DNA from: Neocallimastix lanati (nom. inval.)
Lineage: Eukaryota; Neocallimastigomycota; Neocallimastigomycetes; Neocallimastigales; Neocallimastigaceae
Length of the DNA: 64,000 bases
Direction: 5' to 3'
Assembly: GCA_016946835.1 (NCBI GenBank)
Contig: JACVTC010000051.1
Location: 583,501-647,500, forward strand
A program made the translations under genes and the position numbers. The notes under the pieces were generated by a model. It was not told the DNA's origin. It ran no database searches and saw only the letters and a program-made list of their open reading frames with translations. Of the stretch, positions 44,121 to 58,306 are shown one piece after another. The first letter of the stretch is position 1. Each line of letters starts with the position of its first letter.

Positions 44121-45155
44121 TGTTAAGAATCAAGAATTTATGGTTTATACTTATGTCTATTTTATTATTATATTTTATGGTAAAGAGTTACTAATATTTA
44201 GTCATTCTAAATTAAATACTTATATATTAATGCATTATGGATTATACATTATTTATATTACAATATTTTTCATATATTTTACATATTTATTCGTTCCCCT
44301 TTAAACCTAGTTACTCTATAATGAATATATTGGTATACTGGTGAATCTGTATATATATAAAATTATCCTATTTTATAATAATATTAACTTGATATTATTA
44401 CACTATTAGTTATTTCTATTCTAAATTAACTTTTTTAATTGTACATGAATAAAATAATTTTACATTTTATTAAATTTCGTTAATTCAATTTAAATATAAC
44501 TAAAATAGTATCTTAAATATATTCGTAATCTAATAATTTCCCCATAAAACTAAATATTAAATATTATTACCCCATATATATTAGAGGCATCTAAAATATC
44601 TCGTAAAAAAATATATATATATGATTTATATACCATTTATATGATGGAAATATTTCTCTTGAAGGATGAATATTACACTATCTCAATTTGTGTGAATACC
44701 TTTTATAGATGGGGTTTTACATCACTTTCAATTATAATCCGCTTTGAAGATTAAGCGCTAACTGTTCATAAATATATTTTCGTTTTGTAGTTTTGTAGTT
44801 TTTTTTTTTTTTTTTTTTTTTTTGAGATAACTATCAAAAATAAATTGTTAATTGTTAATTTTAATTAAGCAGTATAAAGATCTATTAATTTGCTCTGATA
44901 TATACGTTTTAAGTGTGTTTTTTTTCCCAATTAAATTAATATTTATATATATATATTTTTTTTTTGGAGTTTTATTTTACATGAAATAGGTTCCTTTTTT
45001 TTTTTTTTTATCAATTATTTATTTTATATTTTATGTGTTTCTTTTTAAGTTTTTTATTTAGTCCTCCTTAAATTGACAATAATGAGCTGTTTTATCATAA
45101 TTTAAAATTATGATAAAACTCAGCCTTGAAAACCCTTATTTTTTTTTTTTTTTTA
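44120..45155. other. Intergenic DNA with some GC-richer scraps
   Basis: 44640-44770 is less AT-rich than its flanks and may be old transposon debris; I could not identify it. A 31-bp perfect palindrome lies at 45089-45119. No gene is recognised. Confidence 0.4.
45089..45119. repeat. Perfect 31-bp palindrome
   Basis: Fifteen-base arms (GTTTTATCATAATTT and its inverse) around a single central A. It lies just beyond the 3' end of LINE relic B, on the minus strand's downstream side. Confidence 0.85.
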
Positions 45156-45159
45156 ATTT

Positions 45160-46382
45160 TTTTTTTTGTAGAGTACCAGTGATTTTTTTCAACCAAAGAA
45201 TAAATTGGAATGGAAGGAATATGGTTTTATGAGATCCTGTATTATCATTATGTCTTGTCAGTACAACGTCGACGCTTATGGTTTAAGTTTGGTATTTTGG
45301 AATATCTATCAAATAATAGCTCAAACGAACTACTTATGATAGGTATTGCGATAGTTAAGAATTCTGTTCAAGCTCACAATTTTTGATTTTTGGAACAGGT
45401 GACTCTGATGAACCTTTGAAAAGTAGTTCATTTAATTGTCTCTGTTCCCCTCTATCGAAATATAGCTCATTTAAAGCTAAAGTTCCACCAAGAGGGAACG
45501 CGAATATATGATGATTGATATAATCTTTATAATCAGAAATAGAGTCATTGGAAGAAAGAGGATTTAAACGCTCTAATCTTCCTAACGGACAAAATATAGA
45601 GATCATCGATAAAATTTAAAGAATTTCATCGAAAAGATGCAAGAGCATTGCATTTAAAAATCCAATGCTCAAAAGATTGATTACCTTCGTCGCAACAGGG
45701 GCAGGTTTTTGGACAATCTTCTGAAACTCTACCCATTCTAATAGCAATAGTAGTATTGTATTTATAACACAAGCGTAAACGTATAATCTACGAAAACCCT
45801 AAGTTGAATTGGAGATATTCTAAGCTTAACGTTATTATAACTTTATTATTTGAGAACTTGTTACTATCGTAATTTTGACCTTTAATACCTTGAAATTTGG
45901 AAACTGATTTCCAGTAATGTTCTTTAATATCATCATATTTCACACATTTATATTTTTTTAATTAATTTTTTTTTGTACAGTGCTCTAGATTCTTCAGTCC
46001 AGGAATAATAAGGCATTTTGGGAATCGATTTAATAAGATCCTTTATAATACAGTTTGTTTGATTTACTCCATTTTGAAAATGATTTAAATTGTATGGCTG
46101 TGCAAATTGAAGAACTTTTTTCTTGTATACAATAGGAAAAATTTTATTTGAAAAGAAACGTTTAAACGAAAGAAGGGATTTTCTAACTTTAAAATGAATG
46201 TGAGATATAATGTGTTCTAATAAGAGATCATCTGAGAAAGAAATACCTAGATATACATATCTCGGAACTTTTGGAATAGTATTCATTCCTAAATAGAAGG
46301 TTGGGCCACTACAATTTGGAGGAGATTGGAAGTTCATTGGTTTTATAACCATAGTTGCACATTTTTTAATACCAAAAGTCAT
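45160..46382 (-). pseudogene. LINE relic B (RT thumb to zinc finger, minus strand)
   Basis: A 144-residue open stretch (46382-45948) reads FGIKKCATMVI, FYLGMNTIPKV, YVYLGISFSDDL, typical of the end of a LINE reverse transcriptase and its connection. After lesions, 45790-45640 gives the C-terminal zinc-binding motif CPCCDEGNQSFEHWIFKC, and 45606-45355 gives a further in-frame piece. The distal part (45360-45160) aligns at DNA level with the 3' ends of the copies at 26 and 41 kb (GAATTC, then GCGTCGACG). The upstream part of the element is missing: the frame runs straight into a CAA/TAA satellite at 46383. These proteins copy LINE RNA at a nicked target. Non-functional. Confidence 0.85.
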
Positions 46383-46386
46383 TTCA

Positions 46387-46975
<589 letters not shown>

Positions 46976-47336
46976 AAAAGATTGTATTTTTAAAAATAAT
47001 AACAATAATAATAATAATAATAATAAGATTGTAAAAAGATTGAATAAATTTATAAATGTATGTGTATAATTTTGTATATATATATGCTTTTTATTAATAA
47101 TAAATTTTTTTAATAATAATTAAATAAATGTATAGGTGGGTAAGATTAAATTACATTATTAAAAATAATATTACAGTAAATAAAAAATTTTTAAAACTTT
47201 TGTTACATTAAATATTTTATAATTTATAATTATAAATAAATTATAATAATAATTATTTATCATTGCTATTGTTATCATAATTTATATAATTTTGTCTATT
47301 AATCTATACTTTTGCTTATATGTCTCTTTGTTAATT

Positions 47337-48434
47337 TTACATATTAATTAAACTCATGTAAATATCTTCTTCTTCTTGTTTACCAGCTCTAACACCTCTA
47401 GTAAGAGTAGTATGTTCATAACCTTCTTTATAGACATATTCGGTAACAACATCTGGATAAACACGTTTCATTTGACTTATTAAGTTACTAGCGGAAGATT
47501 CACGAACTTGATTATCTAAAGAAGTGTAGAAGAAAACAAACTTCTTGGCACCAAGAGAGGAGAGAGAACCATCTGGAAGTGGTTTTAAAAGATCAGTTGG
47601 AGAAACATTTTTGGATTTGAAAACAAATTTAACAAGATTTTCAATAATACTATTATTGAAATTATTACCAAAGAACTTCTTTACAACAGAGTAATCATCG
47701 AAATCATATGGACCATTTAATAAAACAACTTTTTCGAAAACAGGTAAAGCTTCTAAATATTTATTTTTGTTAGTGTATTGTAATAAAGATTTTATGAGAG
47801 TTAAGACCGTTAAATGAGCACCAGCAGAATAACCAGAAATGCTAATTCTAGTTGGATCACCACCATACTTTTCAATGTTATCAATGGTCCATCTAATAGC
47901 GGTGTAAATATCATCAACCATATCTTCAAATCCACCTTTTGGGAAAAGAACATAGTTTGGAAGAACAGCAACATATCCATTAGTTTCGAAAAGTTGACCA
48001 AATTTGGTAAATTTAACTTTATCACCAGAATGCCAGGCTCCTCCGAATATAAAGATATAGACTGGTTTTAATTCAGCGGTGTTAGCTTTATCATAGTAGA
48101 CATCAAGTGCTCTTTGACCGTTAAATATAATGTCACGTCTTATTTTTTTTTTTTAATATAAATAATTTTAATATTAAGAAAAATTAAAAATTTTAATTAA
48201 TCTCTTTATATTTAATAATATTTTTTTTTTTTTAATCATTCAATATCAATAATATTTTAATACTTACTCAACATTTTCAAAAGATAAATAACTTTGTTTA
48301 TCTCTTTCATCATCTTCTTTTTCTTGTTGAGAACTTGAAGAAGAAGATGATGATGAAAAGGAGAATGCAGCATTACATAAAAGTAATGCACTTAAAATAA
48401 ATATAATTTGGGTAAATAAATTTAAAGATTTCAT
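47337..48434 (-). CDS. Secreted alpha/beta-hydrolase, esterase-like (intron-bearing paralogue)
   Basis: Two exons, 48434-48268 and 48138-47337. The 129-bp intron (GTAAGT..TAAG) splits a Glu codon so that ENVE-RDIIFNG reads through, matching INIERDIQFNG of the 9.7-kb gene. The product has 322 residues. It has a signal peptide (MKSLNLF..LLLCNAA), then a run of nine Ser and an acidic stretch before the catalytic domain. FGGAW is the oxyanion-loop motif, GYSAGAH holds Ser 160, TSLDN holds Asp 264, and GYEH holds His 298. Unlike the 9.7-kb copy it keeps the full GxSxG. No dockerin. Likely a secreted esterase of unknown substrate. Confidence 0.9.
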
Positions 48435-49325
48435 TTTTTTTTTTTTTTTTTTTCTAGAAAGTAATATTTTTATTATAAAATATAGTTTTAATTAAACGAA
48501 GAACTTCAAACTATATCTAAAAATAAAAAAAAATAAAAATAAAAAAAAAATACTTTTTTTTATGGATATATATATATTTTTTTCAATTATAATTTACATA
48601 TAGAGTATTTTTTTAAAAAAAAAAAAAAAAAAAATTAATTATTTTGATAAAAAACAATTTATTTAAATTATCTGATATATTAAATATATTAAATATATAT
48701 TAAAATAAAATTTTTCTTTTGTGTAAATGAATTGAATATTAAAGTTTAAAGTGGACTAAAATTTATGATTTGTGTAAGATATATTATATTGAAAAAACTT
48801 TATTTACTAATAAATAAATTAAATATTGTTATTTTATATATTATTTATTATTGTTTATACCATTATTAAAAAAATATTATTAATCATTTATTAAAAACTA
48901 TTAATATTAATATAGAAAATAATAATAAAACATATATGGCATAAATTTCTATTGTTGATAATTTTTATTATTAGCAATACTATTATCTATTATATTAATT
49001 TTGGAAATTAATAATATATAATTCTTAATATTATATGTTTTATAGTAATATTTTATTATTATTTTATTAATATTAGATCTATTAATTATTATCAAATTTT
49101 ATGAATATTATAAAACTTTTAATAAAACCATGTTATTCAAAAAATTAATAATATTTAAAATTAAAATTAAGTTTTTTTTTTTGCTTATAAAATAGCAATA
49201 ACAAAATTATTCAAAGCATTAAAAATTAGAAATGCGTTATTGCTATTTTGAAAAACTAAAAAAAAAAAAACCCAGAAACCCCCCCCCCCCCAAAAAAAAA
49301 AAAAAAAAAAAAAAAAAAAACAAGT
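48435..49325. other. AT-rich DNA upstream of the 47-kb hydrolase
   Basis: A T-run of 23 bp abuts the start codon on its upstream side. Further out there are only AT repeats, ending in a short poly-C tract (14 C, about 49277-49290) within poly-A. Confidence 0.45.
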
Positions 49326-49334
49326 ATTAACATA

Positions 49335-49605
49335 TTATTATATTAGAAATTAAAATTATGAATTACTTATATTACTATATTATTATATTAGAAATTAAAA
49401 TTATGAATTATTTATTTTACTATATCATCATATTAGAAATTAAAATTATGAATTATTTATTTTACTATATCATCATATTAGAAATTAAAATTATGAATTA
49501 TTTATTTTACTATATCATCATATTAGAAATTAAAATTATGAATTATTTATTTTACTATATCATTATATTAGAAATTAAAATTATGAATTACTATTATTAT
49601 TATAT
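49335..49605. repeat. 45-bp minisatellite, about six copies
   Basis: A 45-bp unit containing ATTAGAAATTAAAATTATGA recurs about six times. Because 45 is a multiple of three it stays open (15-residue repeat containing YYIIILEIKIMNY). It has no initiation context or conserved domain, so I treat it as a satellite rather than a gene. Confidence 0.9.
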
Positions 49606-49619
49606 CTTTAATAAAAATT

Positions 49620-52600
49620 CTAATTTTATTTTATAAAAAAAATAAAAAAGAAATAAAAATTAATATTGGATGTAGATCAAAAATAAGATACATAAAAATA
49701 TAAATATATATAATAAATAAAAATATTTTATTATTTATTTTCTAAAACATATATATATGTACGTACCGCTTGTAAAAATTTTATAAAAAAAATTAATATA
49801 TATCTATTTAATAAACTTAATAGTTACACATTAATTTATTATTATTATTATTTTTCTTTAAATGAGGGTGAAATTGTGTAACAATACAAATTTAGTAATA
49901 TAGGATGAGTTTTTTTTTAAAATAAATAATTATAATATTTTTAAATACTTTTTATTTTTTATTTTTTATTTTTTTTTTTTAAATAAAAGAAAATACTTTT
50001 TTTAGTAATTTATAATTAAAGTTACTCTTAAAATACTTTTCTTTAATATATAAAAAAAAAAATTTTTTTTTCGAAAAAATTTTTTAATCAATATGTTCAA
50101 ATGAGTAAAAATATAATAATTAATATATTATATCTATATAGTTTTAAAAATTAAAAAAGAAATAGAAGTAATAAAAAAAAAAGTTAAATTTAAAAATTAT
50201 ATGTTTTTTTAATGTTACTTTCTTAAAATATTATGACAAAAAAAAAAAAAAAAAGAATTATAAAAAAAGAAATAAATATAAAAATAATAAAATACTTATT
50301 ATTTATTTATTATTTTTCATTTCCTTGCTGATGTATACATTGAACAATATAGATTTTTCCTTCTTATGTAAGGATTTTTTTACTTTTTTTTTTTTTTTTC
50401 TTTTTATTTTATATAATTTTAAAGTATAAAATAAAAAATATTCTTTTTACATTTTCAATTAATTAAACAAAAATTGGTATAATATCTTAAGATCTTCTGT
50501 AAGAAGAATTGGAAACCTTGGAAGAAATTTTATTCAATTTTATTAAGAGACCTGAGTTTCATTCTATTGTTATGATAAAAACGGTAACTAATGGAATTTC
50601 TAAATCTAATATAGAAAATGAGTAATATATGCATGTTTTTTTTTTTTTTTATTCTATAATTAAAAAAAATTATATTAAAATTAATACTTTAGAATTTTAG
50701 ATTTAATAGTTTTTAACAATAATTAATAAGATTAAATTTTTTTTTTTTAATTTAATTAATTAATAAATAATAATATTATTAAATATTTCTATTTAATTAA
50801 TTATTAATAATTAAATAAAAATTGGATTTAATTATTAATTATTAATATTTAAGAATAAATTAGAAATAAATATAATATCAAGATGAAATTTAATTTCAGA
50901 ATTTATATTTTTTATATAATAGTAATATTAATAATATATTAAAAAAAAATTTTCTTTTAGAATACATTTATCATAATATTGTATATATTTGAATATTTAA
51001 TTATGGTATAAAATCGAAATATTACAAATATAAATATTATAAAAAAAAAAAAAAAAACTTTTGTTTAAAAAATATGTAGTTAATAAAATATTAAAAATTC
51101 ACTATATATATAGAATTATAAATTATAAATGATTATAAGGAGATTATATATTTATTATTTTATTTATATCAATGATATGCTCGATATGACACACAAATGA
51201 TCAACTTCATGGTATTTTAATATTATATAATTATTAATTACTATATATGAATAAATATAAAAAATTTACTATTAAAATAGTTATAATTTTATTTCTAAAC
51301 TATTGTTACATTTTCTTTTTTCTTTTTTTTTTTTTTTTTCTTAATTTATATATATATTTATGAAATGTGCCGTTACTTATAGAATTTATTGTGTATATAT
51401 ACAATAAGTCATCTTTTGACATCTAATTATGGTGGTCAGAATATTAAGTATTGTTGTACAAACTTTAATTAAAAAAAAAAAAAAAAAACGATATTAATAA
51501 TTTAATTTATTTGTTGACATGTAAGAATACAGAATAAAAAAAGAAAAAAAAATAACAATAATTAAAAAAATTTTTTTTTAAAAGAAATTATTTATAATAG
51601 TAAACAATATATAATATATAAGTATAATATATAATATATATCATTAATTTATTTGTTTATTCATCAAATAATGTGGATTTTAATTTAATTGAAAAGGATA
51701 AAATACTTTATACAAAAAGAAAAATAAATATTGATATATAATCCTGGTTCGAGGAAGTATTGTTAGGATTAATTTATTTAGGCTATTAAAAACATTATTT
51801 ATTTATATATTTATTTAATTATATTATTATGATTACATGTATTTATTCAAGTAAAAAATAATTATACTTGATTTTATATTTAAAACTATCAAACAACTTT
51901 CTCACACACTTACTTATACTTCTCTTAATTCAGAAAAATGTTTTATTTTTAAGTTATTTAGTTAGAATTAACTATTTAATTAATTGTTCTTGTGATTAAA
52001 ATAAAATATATGAGTTTTTAATGTTTAAGTGTTTCATATATTAATAATTATTATTTAAGAAAATAGTTAATAACTAAATAAATAAAAATATAAAATAAAA
52101 AGAAATTGTACAACAAAAATCAATGTTAAAAAATTTGTTATTAATTATAAGTATAATTAATATTTAGAAATCAAGCCACTTATTAGAATATTATAAAGTC
52201 ATTAGATTTAAATTTGATATATAACATTAATTTATGTTTAAATAATAAAAAACTATTTCATATTAAGATTTGAATATTTATTTTATATCACATATGTTTT
52301 ATTATAAATGTGCAGATTGAATAAATTTATTTTATTTTATTTTGCATTATTGGGAATTCAATTTTTTTATTATTTAAATATTTAATTATTTAAATATGTT
52401 TATGTTTAATGATTCATTTTATATTTCTGTTTCATATCATATTAAATATTGAATATATATATATATATATATATAGATATTAAAATTATACACTTTTTTA
52501 ATCATCTTTTATTATTATAAAAATACTTTAATTTAATTATTTATTAAAATATAATTAGTATTTATAATTATATAATTATGTAATAATTATGTTTCTAAAT

Positions 52601-52846
52601 TTAATCTTATCACTATTATTAAAATGTTGATTTTATATGTTTTTTATTTTATTTTTTCATAATTTATTTTTATTTATTTTTTCATTATTTTTAAATAAAT
52701 AAAATAAATTTGATATTTTATATCAATTGTTAATTTACTGACTTTATATTTCTGTATTTGTTTTTTAAAACAATGTGGTTTGATTTAATATCTTTATATA
52801 ATATTATATAAGAATTTTTATTCATTATAAGATAGAAATAAATATT

Positions 52847-52887
<41 letters not shown>

Positions 52888-53456
52888 TAATGTCAAAATT
52901 GTAAAATTTTATGAAATAAAATATAAAAAATATTATAAATAAGAAAAATAAAAAGAAAATTTATTTTTTATAATATGATTATTACTATCTTTGAAAATTA
53001 AGGTGAAATGTTATATTTATTAAGGTAAATGTAATAAAGAGAGATATTGTAATATATTAACAAGAAGTTGTTAAATTCAATCAAACCAAAAATATGATTG
53101 TTATTTTCTAAAAATTATTTATTAATATTATCATCAAAGTTTAATATATTAATATCGTTTAAAAATTAAAGGATTATGCATTGTTATATTTTGGAGATAT
53201 TATACAAAATAAAATAAAATATGGGTAAATGTATAAAAAATACAATTAATAAAATTAAAGTAATTAATATTATTTAAAAAATGTAATTTTATATTTTTCC
53301 GTATATATTAATTAATTTATGTCACGAACAACCAAATTGATATTATTAAATAATTACATAATTTAATGAGTATGATACATAAAATTATTTAAATAAGTAT
53401 TGTTATAAATTTTATTAAAAAATTAATTAACAAAAAAAAAGTGAAAATTTAAAAAA

Positions 53457-53487
<31 letters not shown>

Positions 53488-53579
53488 TAAATAAATAAAT
53501 AAATAAAAAAATTAAAAAATTAATATACTATTCTATTATATATTATATTTAATTTCATTTTAATATTATAATTAATGAC

Positions 53580-53630
<51 letters not shown>

Positions 53631-53907
53631 AGATAATAAAAGAATAAACATATTTCAATTTTGAATATATTAAATAGTAAATAGTATAATATATTTAAAG
53701 TATAATATATTTAATTAACTATTTTTAAAGATTTTGTATATATATAACTAATATATAAAAAGTAAAAAAGTGAAATTTAAAGTGTAATATATAAATAAAT
53801 GAAGTATATATAAAAATTAAACATTAATCTTTATATTTATATATGTCTTTGTCTGCTGATAAGTAAACTTAAAGTTTATATAATAAATTTAAAAATATTG
53901 TATAATA

Positions 53908-53958
<51 letters not shown>

Positions 53959-53976
53959 GTAAAACCACAAATAAAA
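49620..53976. other. AT-rich gene desert
   Basis: No full gene is recognised. A short coding-like scrap lies at 50503-50625. T-runs at 52853-52885 and 53586-53626 and A-runs at 53461-53487 are the largest homopolymers. AAT repeats (53909-53953) sit just upstream of the RMD5 start. Confidence 0.45.
50503..50625 (+). pseudogene. Coding-like 40-codon fragment, unidentified
   Basis: A short open stretch reading EELETLEEILFNFIKRPEF.. and ending at a stop at 50625. Its base composition is more gene-like than the surrounding desert. It has no ATG and no recognisable family, so it may be the last scrap of a dead gene or chance. Confidence 0.2.
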
Positions 53977-54739
53977 ATGGAACAAATTTCAAATGAATTT
54001 GAGAAATTAGTAAAGAAACAAAAACTTACTAACAATCAGACACAAATTAATATTGATAAACTAATAAATCATATAAATGATTCAATTCAAAAAATTGATA
54101 ATGATGATAGCCAGTCTGGTACTACATTAACTCTTTTATCTAATAAACTTAAAACTTTAACATCTCAAACAATTGATAATCATAAAGAACTCTATTCAAG
54201 CATTTCAAAGTACTCAAAATCAATAGACAAAAAATTAAAAACTAACTTAGATACATTATGGAAACCCAATGTTCTTTCAGGAAAAGAAGATATAATTAAT
54301 TCAATATTAATGTCACATTTCATTCGTGAAGGTCAATTTGATTTAGCTGAAACTTTTAGTAAAGAAAGTAATATCCCAATTTCAGATGAAAAGAAAAATC
54401 AATTCCAAGATTTATTCAATATTGTTGAAGCTATAAAGAGAAAAGATTTAGGTCCAGCTTTAAAATGGGCCTCAGAAAAAAGAGATATTTTAAAGAGAAA
54501 TAATTCTAATTTAGAATTTGAACTTCATAAGCTTCAATATGTTCAGTATTTAATTAATAATGATATTCCTTCAGCTATACAATATGCAAAGAGTAATTTT
54601 GGCATTTTTGGAGAAACTAATTTTAAAGGTTTTTTTTTTTTTTTTTTTTTTTTAATACAATTTATTTTTATTATATATTAATTTTATCATATTTACTGAA
54701 TTGTACTAATCATTCAATAATAAAATATTCTCATAATAA

Positions 54740-54790
<51 letters not shown>

Positions 54791-55336
54791 ATACTTACTT
54801 TATGAAAATTTATAACATTTCATTATTTAGACATCAAAAGATTAGTCTGTTCAATATTATATATTAAACATTTGGATAATTCACCTTATTCAGATTTGTT
54901 AGCACCGTCTTTATGGGACGATATTGAATCCCAATTTAAGAGAGATTTCTGTTCAATTTACGGCTTTTCATCAGAAAGTCCTTTATTTGAAGCAGTTATG
55001 GTTGGTGCTTCTTCTATTCCACCATTAATTAAAATTGATACTATATTAAAGGTTACGAAAAATATTGATTGGTCAGCTAATTCAGAACTTCCAGTAGAGA
55101 TACCACTTTTGGATTCACAAAGATATCATACAGTATTTACTTGTCCTGTAAGTAAGGAACAAGTTGATTGTAATGGTAAAGATAATTATCCTACTATGTT
55201 ATTATGTGGTCATATTATCAGTAAAGAAAGTTTACTCGGATTATGTAAAGGAAATAATATTTACAGACATAAATTTAAGTGTCCATATTGTCCAACAGAA
55301 AGTATCGAAGCTCAAGCAAAACGTGTATATTTTTAA
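53977..55336 (+). CDS. RMD5: RMD5/GID2-like RING E3 ligase subunit
   Basis: Two exons, 53977-54628 and 54831-55336, spliced within an Asp codon (NFK-D-IKRLVCSILYIKHLDNSPYSDLL). The product has 385 residues. It has an N-terminal coiled region, LisH at about 104-135 (DIINSILMSHFIREGQFDLAETF), CTLH at about 145-205, the CRA region after it, and a Gid-type RING near 320-375 (CPVSKEQ at 322, CGHIISKESL at 343, KCPYCP at 367). This is the catalytic RING subunit of the GID/CTLH complex, which in yeast tags gluconeogenic enzymes for degradation. The 202-bp intron has a GT followed by a long T-run as its 5' splice site, which is unusual, but phase and family resemblance force this junction. Confidence 0.93.
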
Positions 55337-55722
55337 ATAAAAAAAATTTAATAATAATAATAATAATAATAATAATTTATATAAAAAATATTTAATTTAT
55401 ATATTAAAATAATAATTTAATTAATTCATATTTAGATATTAAATTCAAATTTGTAAAAAGTAGATATTTTTATAAAAAGAAAAATAAAATTTTGAAAAAA
55501 TAAAAAAATAAAAAAATAAAAATTATTATATAAAATAAAAGTGATTTAATAATTATTATATATATATATATATATTTTATTTTTATTTAATTTTTTATTT
55601 TATTATATATATATTTTTTCAATGTTCATATTCTTAACATTTCTTATGAAATGAATTAGTATTTTTTTTATTTTACTTAAAAAATAAAAAACAAAAAATA
55701 AAATGAAATATAAAAATAAAAA

Positions 55723-55774
<52 letters not shown>

Positions 55775-56190
55775 ACTAATAGAATTCATTATATAATTTA
55801 TTTTTTTTTTTAAATGAATTAAAAATCAAAACAAACTATGAATATAAGAAATCATCATTGGAAAATACAAAATATTAAAATAGAATAGAATAAAATAAAT
55901 AAATAAATAAAAAATAAATATATATACATTTAGTAAATATTTTTATTATTATGTGCAATTATTATTTATTTATTAAAAGTTTTTACAATTTTCAGTTTAA
56001 CATTTATTTGAAAACTACTAATTAAAAAAATTATTTATTATTTATTATTTATTATTTATTATTGTTATTATTTTTATTCTTATTTTTCTATTTTTTTAAC
56101 TATTATTATTATTATTATTATTTTTTTTTAATAACTTTCATTATAGTTTTATTTATTTATTTATTTGTTCTAATATTATGGATAATTAAT

Positions 56191-56239
<49 letters not shown>

Positions 56240-56333
56240 TATTATTTTGCAAATATGAATAAGAGTTTAAATCTATTTGTATTCATATTTTATTTATTTA
56301 TTTATACTATTAAAGTTTAGGCTTTAATAAAAT
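55337..56333. other. Convergent intergenic region
   Basis: Lies between the RMD5 and D2HGDH 3' ends. AAT repeats, an A-run of about 45 (55727-55771) and a T-run of about 45 (56192-56237). No gene. Confidence 0.5.
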
Positions 56334-57549
56334 TTAACTTCTAATATCAGAAAGTTTAGTGACCATCTTTCTTGGAAGATACTTGTATGGATTCATAATA
56401 TTATTTGGATCTAACATGTTTTTAATGTTGTGCATAATGTCAATCATAACACCGGACTTTGAATAACCTAAGAATGGACCTTTCATTAAACCAAGTCCAT
56501 GTTCACCAGAAATAACACCATTATGTTCTCTGGTCCATTCATAAACATAAGGTTCAATAAGATTAGTCACCTCCTCAGAGTAGGATTTACAAGAAATATT
56601 AATATGAATGTTACCGTCACCAATGTGACCATAGGCTGCAACATTAATAATTTCAGAAGTTTCATCACCTGGTCTGTAAACATTGGCGTCCATAAGACGT
56701 TTTCTCATATCAATAGCAACATTATAAATTTGAGCAAGTGGAATGGAAAGATCGTATTTGAAAACAGCCCCACTTTTGGAACAAGCAACTGGGACACTTT
56801 CACGAATAATCCAGAAGGAACGAGTTTGTTTATCGTCCTTGGAAACATAACCTTCTTCGGCAGCTTTACTTTCTTTGATGGCATCTAAGAAGGAATGAAG
56901 TTTGGCATTATCATGTTCCTTGTTTGAACCATGAGTTTCAATAAGAATGTAGAATTTATTTTCTTGGTTAAGTGGAACCTTTAATTGCATATGCTTCTTC
57001 ACTAAATCGTAAGCATCTTCGTCGAAAAATTCAAATGCAGAAATAATTTCTTGTAACTGTTCTTTAGCAGTTTTGTAAATGATTTGAAGATTTTCCCAGC
57101 TATTAGTGGAAAGGAATACGGCATTAACAGCCTTTGGCTTACGTGGTGTAGAAATAGCAACATTGGTAACAATACCTAAAGTACCTTCTGCACCAATAAA
57201 AAGTTGCTTAATATCATAACCAGTACTATCCTTTCTTAATCTAGAAAGATTTTCAATAACACGTCCATTTGGTAATACAATTTCTAAACCTAAAACATTA
57301 CTGTGAAGAGATCCATAACGAAGATATCTTAAACCACCAGCGTTACTAGATACATTACCACCAATACAACAGTATTTTTTAGAACCCATATCTAATGGAA
57401 CCATAAAACCACGTTCTTCGACGTAAGCTTCTAAATCTGCAAGAACACAACCAGCATTACAAACTAAAACTCCTGAAATATCATCAAAATCTATAATTTT
57501 ATTCATGGCTTTAGTACTAATAATAATTTCATCAAAAACTGGGACTGAA

Positions 57550-57599
<50 letters not shown>

Positions 57600-58306
57600 T
57601 TTTAAAAAAATTATTTATAATTTTTAATTATTTTGTTTTGTTGAAATTCCATTTTAAAAAAATTATTTATAAATTTTAATTATTTTTATTGTTGAAATTC
57701 CATTATATTTATTATTAATATATATAATTTATTTAATATGATTTAAAAATGTAAATAATAGATTAATTAATTAAATTTCAAAGATATTATTTTTTTTAAT
57801 AATATTTATTAGATAAATACCACCAACGAGACCAGAATTTCCACTTTGGGGAACAACAGCTAATTTATTATCGTTACAATAGGATAAACATTTAGATACT
57901 TGCTCGGTGGTAGTTGGTAATAAAACTAATTGAGATTGACCTCTGTACTTTTTCCTATATAATATTTTGAATTTTTAAATTGATTTTAAAATTTTAAATA
58001 CACATTACAAAAGGAAAAATAACATTTTATAGAGATAAATTGATATTTTAATTATAAATTTTAATTTTAAATTAAATAAATTATGATAATGTTAATATTA
58101 TTTTACATCCAATCAACATTAAATTTTAATAATTCTTTTTTTGCTTCCTCGGATTCGTCAAAAGAACTAATAACATTTTCTTTTGGAAGAATTGATTTAA
58201 AATATTCAACATGTTCTTTTGTTAATTTGTTATATCTTTCATCTCTATGTAAATAATAGTAATGTTCAGAAGTTAATTCAACGTCTTCTAAATTTGTGGT
58301 AGCCAT
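56334..58306 (-). CDS. D2HGDH: D-2-hydroxyglutarate dehydrogenase, FAD-linked
   Basis: Three exons, 58306-58107, 57954-57821 and 57550-56334. The junctions restore [16 protein letters not shown] and [14 protein letters not shown]. The product has 516 residues, normal for the family. The FAD-binding (PCMH-type) domain covers about 65-240, with NSGLVGG near 105-111 and [20 protein letters not shown] near 175-194. The C-terminal cap has [13 protein letters not shown] (419-431, metal/substrate histidines) and SGEHGLG. It oxidises D-2-hydroxyglutarate to 2-oxoglutarate. In animals and yeast it is mitochondrial (or cytosolic in yeast Dld3). Here the N-terminus ([20 protein letters not shown]) is acidic, unlike a mitochondrial presequence. 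The first exon start is the first in-frame ATG; an unseen upstream exon cannot be excluded. Confidence 0.93.

Noticed and set aside
56499-56888. 129-residue plus-strand frame opposite D2HGDH
   Set aside because: It is antisense to a clear D2HGDH exon and shows no domain.
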